Shown in pieces: positions 38,548 through 50,098 of a stretch of DNA of 64,000 nucleotides. The stretch is taken from positions 124,001 through 188,000 of the forward strand of contig FWWN02000668.1 of NCBI GenBank assembly GCA_900175165.2, written 5' to 3'. The DNA is from Rhizomucor pusillus (Eukaryota > Mucoromycota > Mucoromycetes > Mucorales > Lichtheimiaceae). Below the pieces are notes generated by a model, which worked only from the letters and a program-made list of their open reading frames with translations, searched no databases and had not been told where the DNA came from. The position numbers and the translations under genes were made by a program. Numbering within the stretch: position 1 is the first letter of the stretch; each line of letters begins with the position of its first letter.

Positions 38548-39811
38548 TATTGATATAATTTTGGGATGATATTAACGCGTTGATGGACAGACAGAGATGC
38601 GCAAGCGCTTCGTCCTGATCAGTGATTTTGGAGAAGAAGAAGAGGAAAATAACGAATGGACTGGGCAAAGAATGGGGAAAAAAGAAAAGAGCAGGAGAAA
38701 GAGAGAGGAGAGAGAAGAAATTTGGTGTCAGCCTCTGGATCGTATTTATAAATGTTGCCAGCAACGCTAATAAAACATACTAGAAAGGGGGTTGCAAATC
38801 GCGAAAGCAGAAAAAGGCCGAGAATAATAAGCGCCTTCGATCATGGCGTATGTCTTTTAAATAGTAATCATGTCATTAGGATTGGTTACACCAGCAGATC
38901 ATATATGTTTTTGCTGCTGCTGCGAACAGGTCTGTTATCCTTTTTTTTTCTTCTTCTTCTTCTTCTTACATGTATGGCTACACAAGCCATGATGACTGAG
39001 TGCGTGGAAAAGAAAGGAAATATCGGCGATCGTGCACACAATAACTTTTCCCTTGTTATTGTTAGTTTTAAGGCACAGTCGGATTGTTGATATTAACGGC
39101 CCTTTCTCTGCCACCACACATGGACTCCCCTATGCCTCTAATTACACCCTTCTTCTTCTGTTCCATCCCATTAAATTGTTTGGTGATTATATACTCAAAA
39201 ATGTTGATGCAGCATCCAAATTAACATTATTGTTTTATATAGGCTGGCTGGCGCCCATCGTACAACTGCCGGATGCAACCCGATCGATGGGATTTCCATG
39301 TATGAGCAAAAATCCCTAGACTTGACAAGTCTGCTGTTGTCGTCGATCGCAAGCAGAGTTTTAACCTCCCAAAGCGTGAGCATAACCTGCATTTGTGTGA
39401 CCAAATGGTGGCATATAACTCGCGCGATCTCCTTGTTCACACCGCATGGTATTTGCTTGCAGATCCTCACACACAAAAGCTGCGAGTGATCTCCTGGCAG
39501 CAGCAGCAGCAGCAGCAGACGCTTACGCTTCTATTCTCCATACAAAAAGGTGCTTGAAAGATTCATTGAATTCATTTCGTTATTGTTCCCACCGATCTGC
39601 CAAGCCGTTTGATCCGTTTTTAGAAGAATGATTGATGAAAAGTATGTTGTGTACACGTCAGGAAGCAAGATCTGATCGCAAGCTACTTCCAACTTTGTCG
39701 CAGCGTCCGAGAACTGCTCAACATTGCCTTACTCCCCGGCCTGGAGGAGCTCCTCCTCCTCCTCCTCCTTTTCTCTCTCATTTAGCGCAGCAGCAGACAT
39801 TCCCCTTTATC
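38548..39811. other. Intergenic, low-complexity rich
   Basis: This holds the 5' flank of the IQ gene (strongly pyrimidine/purine-biased at 38630-38720), a TTC/TTTC run at about 38940-38967 and a CAG run at about 39499-39521. Short frames occur on both strands, none recognisable. Confidence 0.4.
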
Positions 39812-40291
39812 ATGATAAATAGCAGATTTTTCTGTCTTTTCTATCTATTCATCCCTCTGCTAGCAACCTTCAATGTAGACCGATGTATGAATCAGCACCC
39901 TGGAGTCCGTTATGTAAGTCTGCTCGGAGCATCCACGTTGGATTGGAACAGACGTTGCACAAGGAGTAGTTGTGCAAGCACTTGTATACTCCAACAACCA
40001 CGGATGCTCGGAGCAACCACCGTGGACGGAACTGTCAGCTGCTGCCTTTCGCAGACACGTCTCCTCCCAGGATCATGTATCAGCACCTTTTGTATGTATA
40101 TTACGCCAACTGCTTTCACCAGATGTTCGCGCACAACTGCCGCCTTTGACCTCGTGATGATTGTCATAGCTTGTATAACCTTGCTGCCCTGTGCACTTGG
40201 TCCGAGCAAAACTCTAAAAAAGTTGCAGCTCTGCCTGCCGTGTCACGCTTTGCTCGATTTATCTCAGCAAATGCAAAAAATGGAAGGATGA
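39812..40291 (+). pseudogene. Possible secretory-pathway protein or relic
   Basis: ATG 39812 opens with a signal-peptide-like start (MINSRFFCLFYLFIPLLATF). A strong GTAAGT donor follows at about 39914, but I found no in-frame acceptor that makes a continuous product. Downstream, one frame reads VVVQALVYSNNHGCSEQPPW and HVSAPFVCILRQLLSPDV, faintly like a protease-associated (PA) domain. Another frame has a hydrophobic stretch (VMIVIACITLLPCALG). The mix of frames points to a decayed gene of signal-PA-membrane type, or to chance. Low confidence. Confidence 0.22.
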
Positions 40292-40559
40292 TATAGTATC
40301 TAAATAGTATTTCCCATTACGTACTTTGGAATGTAAACATTATCGGATAACGATAATCAGAAAGCCAAACATATTTGCTTGGCGCCAACTATTATTTACA
40401 GATATAGGTTTCCGTAGACCCTTAGCAACGGAACGGCAGGAAAAGACTCAGAAGAATCGATTTGAAAGTGGAAAGATAAATAGACTATGCCAAGATCGTC
40501 TTTCTTATTTGGTGAACAATGTAGATTTGCGTAATTGATTTTTAATTTTGTACAAATGA

Positions 40560-43500
40560 TTAGCTCGGAGGAGAAGGGGAATGACGCCGAATATCTACCA
40601 TTTCGGTCTCCTCTTCTCCCGTTGACGGTGGTGAGGACGATGAGGATGCGTGGCTCAAAAATGGCTGTTGTAAATCAGATGAGGATGATGCTAAGCTACT
40701 GTAGCCTTCTGCAACTTGCAAATGCTGAATGTGATGATCAGATGGGAGGCGCTGCTGTTGGTGGTGGTTATCTTGTTGATTCTTGTTGTTGTTATTGTTG
40801 GAAGAGATTCGTTGCTTCATAGCCTTCATCATCTTCCACCCAAGACTGGATTTTTTATTGCGTTCTGTCATGCTTCCAGCTTCAGGCGCTGTCTCGTATC
40901 TGCGTAGCCGGAATGCTTCCATTGGCATCCAATCTTCCGGCTCCATGGATTCGCGCTCATGCGCGGTAATTGTTGAAAGTGTCACGATAGAGCTGCGGCC
41001 TCGAAGTTGTGAGAGGATGTTGTGATGCCGGTACACAGACTGTCTGTAGCGATCGAACACTGACGCATCGTCAGAGGAATAAGCAAAGCCTGTAAAGGAG
41101 GACCGCTTGCCAGAGCCCATGTGCATAATTTCTGTACGACGTGAAGCTACAGTGTCAGAGCGGCCGAGACGGCTATGAGTCTTGGCTGGAAGAGGCTGTG
41201 CCAAATCGAACGCATTTTCTTCGTCGTAATAAGAATCCATTGCAATGTTTTCGGATTTGAATGCGGTAGATGCTTCGCTGTGGGTACGTGCGAGTGTGAT
41301 AGGCATTTCTTCTTCCAAAGGAGTCTTTGTCTTGCGTCTGCTCTTTCTTTTATCCGATGGGCCGCAAAGAACCATTTCGCGGACAATGTCGTTATCGAAA
41401 GGCTTGCTCATGTGCAGATAGTATTTCGTCGCGTATCGTGGTAGCATGCAAATTGCAAACGTGACAATGAGACATAGCCAAAAGTTGCCCTCTCTGAACA
41501 AGATGTCTTCGCCGTAAAACGTGAATGTCATAAACTTTGCATAGATGGCGGTCCAAATAAAGAACGTTGCTGATGAAAGCACAATAACTGCAACCATCAC
41601 CCAAGTCCAGCTGAAGATCGTGAACCCAACGAGCCCATTTGCAACCACCACAGCAATGCCGGCAATAAACGTACCCAATTCGTACACACCCTCTGTATCG
41701 TATCCGTTTGGACTCATTTTGCCTCGGACAAAAAGCATATACGGCACGCCAAAGCAAATGGCAGATTGATAGATCGCATCAAAGACTGTCAAGTAAAACC
41801 GGGACGTGCGGAACTTGTCGTTGCGTATGCCCATCAAGTACAGTTGAGGATACTTGAATGAGTATTTTGCTTTCAAGTCTTGATCGAGAACGCCTAGCAC
41901 CCTGGAATGTCAGCCAAACCTCACACTAAATTTGCCGTTCAAGTTAGACCTACCTGCAAAGATACATGGAAGTGAAGTAAAGACAAGGTTGTACAGAGTA
42001 ATATACGAGTAATCAAACATCATTGTACCCGAGAACCTGTGCAAAAATTTTTAGTTCATGCGTCCAACCATGCTGCAAGAAAGATCGAGCTACCCGCAGA
42101 AGAGCTGGTACCAAAATAGTACTAGAGTCCACATGATGTTCTTGTAGAAAAAGGTAAAGATCATCTCAGATGTGCGCAAATAAGACCATCGGCCATGGAC
42201 AAGCAACAGCTTGCTTAGATATCTAAACTGAGCGATTGCATAGTCCGATGCCATGACTGCCTGCCTGCCCTCTTGACCAGAGATGCCCACACCCACGTTC
42301 GCCTCTTGAATCATGGAGACGTCGTTGGCTCCGTCCCCAATAGCAAGCGTCATGACTTTTAAGCCTTTCTTGACTAGGTTCACGACTTTAGCTTTTTGCA
42401 TAGGACTGACACGGCAGCATATGACAGCCATGCACTGCGTGCCTAGTTTCAGCAGCTCGGGTTTGCATGGAGGTTCGAGAGCGTATTTTAAAGATTCACC
42501 GTCGATAACTAGTGCACATTTCTGGTACGATGATTTGCTTCGTACTTCTTCTTGTGATCGTCGTATCTGCTCGAGTGTATCTTGCTCATCGCGGCCATTT
42601 ACGCTGATCAGCAGCATATCTTTGGTCAGCAGATTGCATGCAAAACCAATGTTGATAGCAGTTTCTATCTTATCGCCAGTCAAGACCCATATCTTGATGC
42701 CTGCTTGTGCGAGGACGCCGATTGTTTCTGGCACACCTTCCTGCAGTTTGTCTTCAATGGCTGTACCGCCAATCAATGTAAGAGACCGCTCAATCTCATC
42801 GCATACAGCTTCGATTTGCTCGTCGCGGTTACTGATACTGTTTGCTGCCTGCTTGTATCGCGCTGCCCACTCTTGATATTCCTGCTCTGTGAGCATTCGA
42901 GTAGCAATGCATAGAGTTCGAAGACCTAGCAAATGAAAACATGGTTGGTGGGCAGCTCAGATGCTTTATAATCAAATCATTTACCTTCATTCGCGAAAAC
43001 TCCAAGATGGTTCAGTGTCTCTTCTCGCAACCGTTTCTGGTTTTCTCCAGCTTCATCGTCGCTGAGATTCTCTGACAAACGTTCATAGATGACAGAGTCT
43101 GCACCTTTACACAAAAGGACAATGCTGCCGTCCTGTGGCGACCGTAAAATGACACTCATTCGTTTCCTCGTCGAGTTGAATTCTAGGACGTTGAGCAAAG
43201 TAAACTGGCGGGACTCTCCAAGAGCATCAATGAAAACAGTATCATGTTCTCTTGCAACAAAGGTAAAGCCAACATCCCGAGCTGCTGCCACCAAGGCAGC
43301 TTCGTCAGGCGACTGTGCTTTGTACACGATATTGTTTGGATTATCGGGATCCGGTACTTCAGGGATAACTGTGTGGCAGAGTGCCAATGCAGAGAAAAAA
43401 TGGATCAAGCTTTGCGACTGAGCATTCTGGGCTGAGAGATCATCGTACACAGCTGGATCCACAAAAGGTGAGCGCGGGTTTGCATATTTGTGATTGAAAA

Positions 43501-45652
43501 GTTCGCTCTGCTTTAACAGCATTTCTTGACGTGACTTGTCGAGGTCAATAGCATCCGCCACGGTTGTGTCGACTCCGTTCGGATTATCGCGTTTCTTGGC
43601 GCCTAGAGATGCCTCTGTTTCACCCAGACCGTACACGACACCGTTCACGGTGCAGCGCCTGAACTCCATGATGTTTTGCGTGAGAGTACCTGTTTTGTCT
43701 GAAAAGATATACTCGATCTGGCCCAGGTCGTCTGATATGTTCCATGTCTTCGGTATGCAAGGTTGGTCCGACTCTTCATTGTACATTTCCAGGTCGGTGT
43801 GGATGAAATATGCCTAGTATTCGCAATGTTAAATCGAGAGTGGACGGTAGCAATATTTTTTCGGTGCAGTCTTACAGCAGCAGTCTTGACAATTTGTACA
43901 GATATATACAAAGAAATGGGTATGATGTTTTGGTAAATGACGAGTGTAGTCCTTTTGTATACATGCGTTACATACAGTTTTTACATAACTCTTTCCTATC
44001 TGCACTTACCAGAACATGAGGAAACCTTCCATGCTGGCACTTTCCGCGTCAGGAGTTTCAAAGTAAGTGGATGATGTATGGCTTGAATATACGATGCTTG
44101 CTGCAATGGAGCAAATGAGACAAAGAATGAATAAAAGTACAAAATTGACAATGACCTAGCAGATAAAAAGGCAATGAGTAAGATGTTGATATGTCTGATT
44201 ATTTACATTACTCACGTGAGGGTTGGTAGCTTTTTCGATTTTACTACGCTTGCTTGGTGTTTTGCCTGAATTTAGCATGATTTTTGTCTCGTTGCCAGTG
44301 AAAAGCACAAGACCAATGACCCAGCCTGTGTTTCTTAACACGCAGCCGCGCAGCAAAACGCTGCTGCTTGTGATGGCTTCAGTCTTCTCGTGAGATACTG
44401 CGTCTTCATCTTCTTCCTCTTCGTCTTCTTCGGGTATTGTCTGCGAGGGTGATAACGGCACTCCTTTAATTTCCTCTCCTTCTTCATTTATGGTATCCAT
44501 CTCAATCTTCCACTTGAGAACTCCGTTGTACGAGTAAAGATTGGCGTGAGGCGGCTCGCTTTCAATGTAGAATTTTGAGCGCTTGCAGTCGTCGACAGTG
44601 TTGATCTCGTTTGTCGCCTGGAGAGAGCGCATAATTTTTAGATTTGTTTCACCATCCAAGTTTTGCGTTTCTACATAGCAGAGTCCATCCGGTTCAGAAG
44701 TTGATAATACGACAATGTCAGCCGGCACAGCGTCGTCGTTTCGTAGATAAACAAAGTCGCCGACCCGCAAGTCTTGCCACCGCGTGCGTTTCCACCGCTT
44801 GTCGAGCGGTTGCCTTGCGAGCGAGCTGCGGAGCTTTTCTTTTCGAGGATCTGCTGCTGCTGCTGCCGGCTTTGGTTCCATCATTGAGCGTCGGAGTACC
44901 GAGTGAGGGATTTGACCTGGGCGGTACGGCATTTTTCGTTTTTTCTTGGCAAAGACTCGTTTGAAACTGTTGGTGCTCGAGCGAAAGGTATCTCGAAGCG
45001 GTGAGTGTGTTTTGGGGATCTCGAGTCTATCTGATGGGTGATACTGACTGTATACGGTGGAAACGCGACTGGCGGCATATAAATCGTCCTGTTCCTGACT
45101 GGACCTGAACAGGCTTTTGAACCAGTGCCCAATGGATTTGAGCCATCTTCGCCAGCGCGGCACTTTGTATACAGGCACATTCACGTTTGTCCAATCCGAC
45201 AAGGTGTATGTGATTGCTTTGTTGACACTCTCGTCTGTCTTGTGACGTTTGTTGTCTTCGAACGCATCCTTTGCACCTGTGATAATCAGGATAGCGGCAA
45301 GCGGAAGCACGACAAGTACCGGAGATGCCGAGGTGCTAAAGATTGGAAACATTTGTAAAATGACGAGAAACAAAAAGTACAGGTTGGCGATTCCTCTAAA
45401 CTGCTCGAACAAGTTCTTTGGCAGGAAGGTGTACCAGGTGTACTTTGCCGTACGAATTTTGTTTGTCGCATAGACTCGTATCGGCTGGCCATAGTCGTCG
45501 AGTTGATCGTCTGGAATCTCTGTGTTGACATAGATCGTCCTCCCCTCGGTAGATGCTGTCGGGAAAGGGTTCTTCTTTTTGGACCTAAAGTGGTGCGGTG
45601 AATCTGGTCTATTAAAGAGCTGAGACAGCTTTGCCCAGGGACCGGCAGTCAT
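40560..45652 (-). CDS. P4-type ATPase (phospholipid flippase), DNF-like catalytic subunit
   Basis: It flips aminophospholipids or lyso-lipids toward the cytosolic leaflet, normally with a CDC50-family partner. ATG 45652 gives MTAGPWAKLSQLFNRP, then the conserved TNKIRTAKYTWYTFLPKNLF and EQFRGIANLYFLFLVILQMF. The actuator domain has CYVETQNLDGETNLKI. A membrane segment with NIIPISLYISVQIVKT (PISL motif) precedes IEYIFSDKTGTLTQNIMEF, whose Asp is phosphorylated. Then QSPDEAALVAAARDVGF, LLCKGADSVIYERL, KIWVLTGDKIETAINIGFAC and AIGDGANDVSMIQEANVGVG. Six C-terminal helices and a long Ser-rich, acidic tail follow, to the stop at 40560. About 90 basic residues inserted before the actuator domain resemble the extended region of Dnf1/Dnf2. 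Six or seven exons. Confidence 0.93.
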
Positions 45653-47281
45653 AACGGTATATATTAAGGAAGGGACCGGGAGAGAGTGGTATTATGGAAC
45701 AGAGAGGGGTAGGGGAGACAAGTATGCAGAGAGCAGGGAAGAAAAAGAGAGTATATACACAAGCTTGAGAAGAACAAGAGGAAAGGAAGAAAATGGGCCA
45801 CAAAAGGACAAGTTTGTTGAGTAACGAAAATAGGGATGGCAGTAATTGATTGGAAGGCCCTAGTTCATTCCTGCGCCATTAAGGACCCAATATTCGGTTG
45901 ATCAGCTACTTCTTTATAAGGAGACTCTGCGTGCCATCTCTGTGAACGGGGTGATTAGGCGAAAATAATAAAGTACAACGTTATCACCATGTCAGTATCT
46001 CCATTTCGAAAAATTGCAAGCCGCGCTCAATGCCCTCGAGCGGAGTGCTGATGACACTCGGTCGTGCAACCTTATGCACGTGTAGCCTTACTACCTCTGT
46101 GGCGCGTATAACGCTCCATGGCCTCACAGATCTCTTTTTCTCCTTTTACTTATTGTCCCCACTCGTGCTTCCATTGTCCACAGCGTACCTTTATCCGGCC
46201 GTTGGGTGCAAGTTTAGCCATCTTCTAACCGACAGTATCCGGTCTTCTTTGATCTCAGCAAACAATATCCAAAAGCTATTTACCTTTAGTGGACTCTGCA
46301 GACCGTGCTTGCACCCACTTTTTTAGCAGCAGCGACTAGCGGCGACGCGTTCGACCCAGGCAACACGCCGCTAGAAGGAACGTCATACACACTTTAAATG
46401 TGCTTTGCAACGTTCTTGTGCAACAAGAACCGGAATACGCTCATCTATCAGACCAAGCTAACACTGACTAGGAAGTAGAGGCACGAAGGATCGACGGCAC
46501 TTGAGAGGGTTAACTGCAGCGAGCAGATGTCCACACACATGTATCTACATCTTTGTGGTCTCTTGCTCAGGCCGCCGAGAACATACGGGCTATAATTAGC
46601 AACATCAGTCCCACAGAGGTCGCTTACAGCTTCCTTATCCCAGCATCATCTTCCATGTACATGCACGAGGCATACCTCTGCAGAACTTTCCTTTTCATGA
46701 GCCAAAAGAGTCTCCGCAAAATGAAAATTTTCAACATCCTGCGCCTAAGAAACATATGAATATGATATACAGACGCTATTACATTTTAGTTTGACGACCA
46801 GAGTACTTTGACAGCAGAATGTCAGCACACAGTCACTGCTGTTGGCTTGGAAACTTACAATCCACACACGCATGTGCTAGGTAATACCATCCGAAGAACA
46901 GTCCACGATTTCTTTAATAAATTAGAAGAACATACGTAGTAGCTTTTTACATAGCAGTGGAGGATAAACGGATACAGTACATAGAATCTTGGCAGCTGCG
47001 CGTAGGAAAGAAATATATTGCCCTTTTTGTTTACGTTGCATATATTACATATTTTCCGTCCGCTGTCATCGACAAGATAGACAACAGACAAGAGAAAAGA
47101 AATTGACAACAACTATAATCCTTTGCAATAATGTGAAAATTCGGTTCAAGTGTCCTTGTTGTTTTATTTAAACTGGTTGTTTTCATGCCGAAAAAATGTA
47201 AAGTGTTGTACGAGAGAGAGGAAGTTGCGTGCTGCTATTTTTACAATGTTTATTCTTTGTTTGTCTTTTATTTTTCCCTTT
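45653..47281. other. Gene-poor interval with one tentative small gene
   Basis: This lies upstream of the flippase and downstream of the Ser-rich protein. Plus-strand fragments at about 45989-46404 look partly coding (FEKLQAALNALERSADDTRS near 46010-46070; SGDAFDPGNTPLEGTSYTL then TAA near 46338-46396), but I could not build a convincing spliced frame between them. Nothing else was recognised. Confidence 0.35.
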
Positions 47282-47866
47282 TCAGATCATCAGCGAGCGC
47301 TGCAGATCTTTGCGACGAACTTCCCATTCACGTTCAATTTCGCCATCGATGTCTTGGAAAACATTGCCGAGCTGGGCACGGACTGTATGTGCAAGATCCA
47401 GCTGTTGTCGGGGTGGTATCGGTTTTTCTTCTGGTACGATAATATCAGGAGAAGAAAAAGAAGGAGGAGATCTGCTGTTGGTATTGACGGGAGGTGATGG
47501 CGGGGGTGATGGTAATTTGGCATCGACTGCTATTTCAGTTTTCTCTTCTTCCTCGAGAACTTGAGGTGGTCTTTCTGGAACGAGTCTTATCGGGGATGTA
47601 GATGAAAAAAAGGAGGAGAGGCGGCGGCGCATGCTGCTGCGTGGAGAAGAAGAGGCGCTGGTAGGTGAAGGAGAAGACGACGATGACAGTGAAGTCATGG
47701 AAACACCTGCAATGGATAATCGACCTGGCTTATTAGCTCTGTCCTTTTGGGCTGTAGGAGGAGGTGCTCGGCTGGGCATGCCAAACCATCGTCGAGCAGA
47801 GCCATCTGATGAAGTTAGCATTGATATCGAGGCCCGTTTCTCGGCGGATGTTTTGTAGAACGACAT
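47282..47866 (-). CDS. Ser/Pro-rich hypothetical protein
   Basis: A single-exon frame of about 194 residues starts at 47866 (MSFYKTSAEKRASISMLTSS). It is dominated by Ser, Pro and Arg (RRRLSSFFSSTSPIRLVP, LPSPPPSPPVNTNSRSPPSF) and ends in a more ordered helical segment (AHTVRAQLGNVFQDIDGEIE then REWEVRRKDLQRSLMI). I do not recognise it. The composition suggests an intrinsically disordered, possibly phosphorylated regulatory protein. A GA/GAGT-type run directly upstream (about 47878-47922) lies in the 5' UTR. An upstream in-frame extension to 48016 exists but is low complexity. Confidence 0.5.
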   Translation of the reverse strand: MSFYKTSAEKRASISMLTSSDGSARRWFGMPSRAPPPTAQKDRANKPGRLSIAGVSMTSLSSSSSPSPTSASSSPRSSMRRRLSSFFSSTSPIRLVPERPPQVLEEEEKTEIAVDAKLPSPPPSPPVNTNSRSPPSFSSPDIIVPEEKPIPPRQQLDLAHTVRAQLGNVFQDIDGEIEREWEVRRKDLQRSLMI

Positions 47867-48750
47867 TGTAAAGGAGCAGAGAGAGAGAGAGAGAGAGAGA
47901 GTGAGAGTGAGAGTGAGAGAGACAAGTAGCGATAAAGAGTGAGAAGAAGAAAGATGAAAAATATAGTCTCTCTTTGTTACAATGGAAAAGTAACCAAAAA
48001 GAAACATGACGTACACACATACGCATACCCACGCTGCGGGTGTGCGACAACGCCCACCTACAGTATTCCCTTTTTTGAACTATTTAAGCGGGAAGCTGGA
48101 AAGTGCTTTCCGGGCCGTCACTTGACCTTACGAAGCATTTGCAGAGCATGTGGATAGATGATACCCATTGTCTACAACAGAGCACTGCTCTGTTAAGTAA
48201 GCAGCCGCTTCAGTAGACAAAAGTCCCTATACTAGCATCTTGTAATTTCCGTTGATTTGTACTGTCTCCTTGCCCAGAAGCCAAGGCCACACAGTAACAC
48301 AAGCCGCTTCCTGTGTAGCACCCTGATGCATTGTTCTCTGCACCAAATGGATGTCTTCCTAGATTTCCGTGCTGAGCCCTCTTTGTCGACATCCCTTTGG
48401 TTTCTACATTTGACGCGCCGCATGGCTCGCAAGAAACGGCTATAATTAGTACCTACACTGCTCGATGGTGGTCTCGTTCGATATCTTGTATGTAAAAAAT
48501 GATATAATGGAACAAACAAAGCAAGAAATTCTGGGAAATATCCGATCTCGATCCAGATAATCGATGTGTCTTATGATATTCGACTCATGATCTCTTTCAA
48601 CTGATACTTATTACATTTGTGCAGCATCCATCGAATATCTGCAACTGGGCTAATATGGCATTCTATCCCGATACTTGTCGCTGTTACATCGGAGAAGAGC
48701 GGTCACCACATCAAACATGATAAGAACAATTCTCAATGGAAAACAAAAAT
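47867..48750. other. Intergenic downstream of THI5 transcript
   Basis: This contains a GA-rich run next to the Ser-rich gene, then unremarkable sequence. No gene was recognised. The right end meets the THI5 poly(A) signal. Confidence 0.4.
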
Positions 48751-48756
48751 TTTATT
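48751..48756 (-). terminator. Poly(A) signal AATAAA of THI5
   Basis: On the minus strand the sequence reads GAATAAAATTTT about 28 nt beyond the 3' edge of the TPP aptamer. It fits a polyadenylation signal and places the aptamer inside the THI5 transcript. Confidence 0.6.
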
Positions 48757-48783
48757 CAAAGCGATGAAAACAAAGCGGTTCAT

Positions 48784-48869
48784 TCCCTTCCCTTCGCAGG
48801 AATTACCCTGATCAGGTTATGAGAGTATTTCTCAGCCCAGCACCGAAAGTGTCGAGCACCCCTAGGGAT
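48784..48869 (-). promoter_or_regulatory. TPP riboswitch aptamer in the THI5 3' UTR
   Basis: Read on the minus strand, the conserved THI-box elements occur in order: AGGGGTGC, a variable hairpin (GACACTTTCGGTG), GGCTGAGAAATAC, then ACCTGATC, then GGGTAATTCCTGCGAAGGGAA. CTGAGA and the following bases bind the pyrimidine ring, and the ACCTGAT...GCG side binds the pyrophosphate in known TPP aptamers; the terminal AGGGA pairs with CCCT at the 5' end to close P1. The P3 loop is short. The aptamer is on the same strand as THI5, about 147 nt after its stop codon and about 28 nt before AATAAA. Known fungal cases lie in 5' introns; plant THIC has a 3' UTR location. Confidence 0.95.
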
Positions 48870-48886
48870 GACCACTTGCATTTCAC

Positions 48887-49003
48887 CTAAATGTGGATGA
48901 AATAAGGGAAATAAAATGGAATGGGATCGGCAAGATCCCGTCCAACCCGGTTTCTTTGGTTAGCAGACTGCAAACAATGCAACTTGATTGAAAATTACAT
49001 TAC
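48887..49003 (-). other. Candidate 3'-UTR intron of THI5
   Basis: Twelve nt after the TAA stop (49018-49016) the minus strand reads AAG|GTAATG, a good donor. An acceptor CATTTAG lies at 48887, 17 nt before the aptamer; a nearer CAG at 48968 is also possible. GTGAAA directly after the distal acceptor could itself act as a donor. Such sites around a TPP aptamer suggest ligand-dependent alternative splicing. This is predicted from sequence only. Confidence 0.45.
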
Positions 49004-49015
49004 CTTGACACTGGC

Positions 49016-50098
49016 TTAGGCGTGGACAGCGGTAGAGCGGCAGGAGCTGCAGTAACCAGGTACGACACCGGTGTCGACGGTGGTTGGCTCAATACCGGGA
49101 GTAGACTCGGGCAGCATCTCCCAGGTCAAAAACTCGTTGGTCATGTTCTGAACGAAGTCCTGCTTGATAATACCGAGACGTTTGCAGTAGTTGGTGACCT
49201 TGTCCCAGTCGCGCTGAACGTTCTTGAGATCGCGCGAGAAGTAGCGGAAGGAACGCTGGAAGATCTTGCGGTTGACGTCCGATGCCATGATAGGCTTCAT
49301 TTCACAGAATAATTCATATGCCTTGACAGGGTCCTGGAACATGACATCAGCGGCGCGCTTAACGGCCTTCATGAATGCCTTGCATTTTTCAGGATTCTCG
49401 GCCATAAACTGCTCGTTGGCAATCATGAGAATGGAACAGAAGCAGCAGCAGCCAAGCTCGGCCAACTCGTCAATGCGGAGCATGCATACATCGTCGCGGG
49501 AACGGCCTTGCTGGACAGACCATTCTTCAAGTTCTACCATCTGCACGTTCTCGAGACCGATACCGGCATCAATCTCGCCGCGGATGATAGCGCCAGTAAC
49601 ATTCATTCCCACGCGCACGGCAGTGTAATCCTCGGGTGTCATGCCATAATAACGAGTGAGTTCGTCGAGCTGGACCTTGCCAAACTCACCAACGTAGCCA
49701 ATGCGCTTGCCCCGCAAGCTCTGAAAGTCGTTGGTGATACCGCTGCACGACTTGAGGTAGACTACGCCGGTGAAGGGCTCGTCCAGCAGCGTACCCATGG
49801 ACTTGATGGGGAAACCACGCGCCTTGCCGGCAATGGTATGGATCATGGCCTTGCATCCCAAGTCGACCTTGCCCGAGCCAATGATCTCTGTCACATCGGA
49901 TGGGTTGTTGGGCTCAAGAATGGCCACCTTGATGCCTTCATCCTCGAAAAACTTGAGCTTCTCAGCCAAAAAGATGGGGAGATGGTAGGGAGTCGCGTGC
50001 CTGCGCGTTGCAAAAGGCAATTAGATCAGTTGCATATCAGGATGTCACGCTAGGCAGTGTTACCAGTTCAAGAGGCAAGTAATCTTATCAGTCGACAT
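49016..50098 (-). CDS. THI5: HMP-P synthase (THI5/NMT1 family)
   Basis: This single-turnover enzyme builds 4-amino-5-hydroxymethyl-2-methylpyrimidine phosphate from pyridoxal phosphate and its own histidine. Exon 1 (ATG 50098) encodes MSTDKITCLLNW; a roughly 65-nt intron joins HATPYHLPIFLAEKLKFFED. Conserved blocks: AILEPNNPSDVTEIIGSGKV, CKAMIHTIAGKARGFP (Lys62, the PLP lysine, and His66, the donated histidine), RGKRIGYVGEFGKVQLDELT, VRVGMNVTGAI, DAGIGLENVQMVELEEW and the iron-binding GCCCFCS motif. All key residues known from the yeast and Candida enzymes are present. Length is about 345 residues. A TATA box lies 69 nt upstream of the ATG, and the 3' UTR carries a TPP aptamer, so feedback by TPP is expected. 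It is followed upstream by PDS5 on the same strand. Confidence 0.96.

Noticed and set aside
39499..39521. CAG run as a coding polyglutamine or polyalanine tract
   Set aside because: No supported gene spans it; it is treated as simple sequence.
42313..42876. 187-residue plus-strand frame opposite the flippase
   Set aside because: Antisense of conserved P-type ATPase motifs; no independent evidence.
46320..46400. tRNA-like GTTCGACCC segment
   Set aside because: Acceptor, D and anticodon arms cannot be drawn around it. No convincing tRNA was found anywhere in the window.
49508..50053. 181-residue plus-strand frame opposite THI5
   Set aside because: It is antisense to a highly conserved enzyme with no recognisable features of its own.
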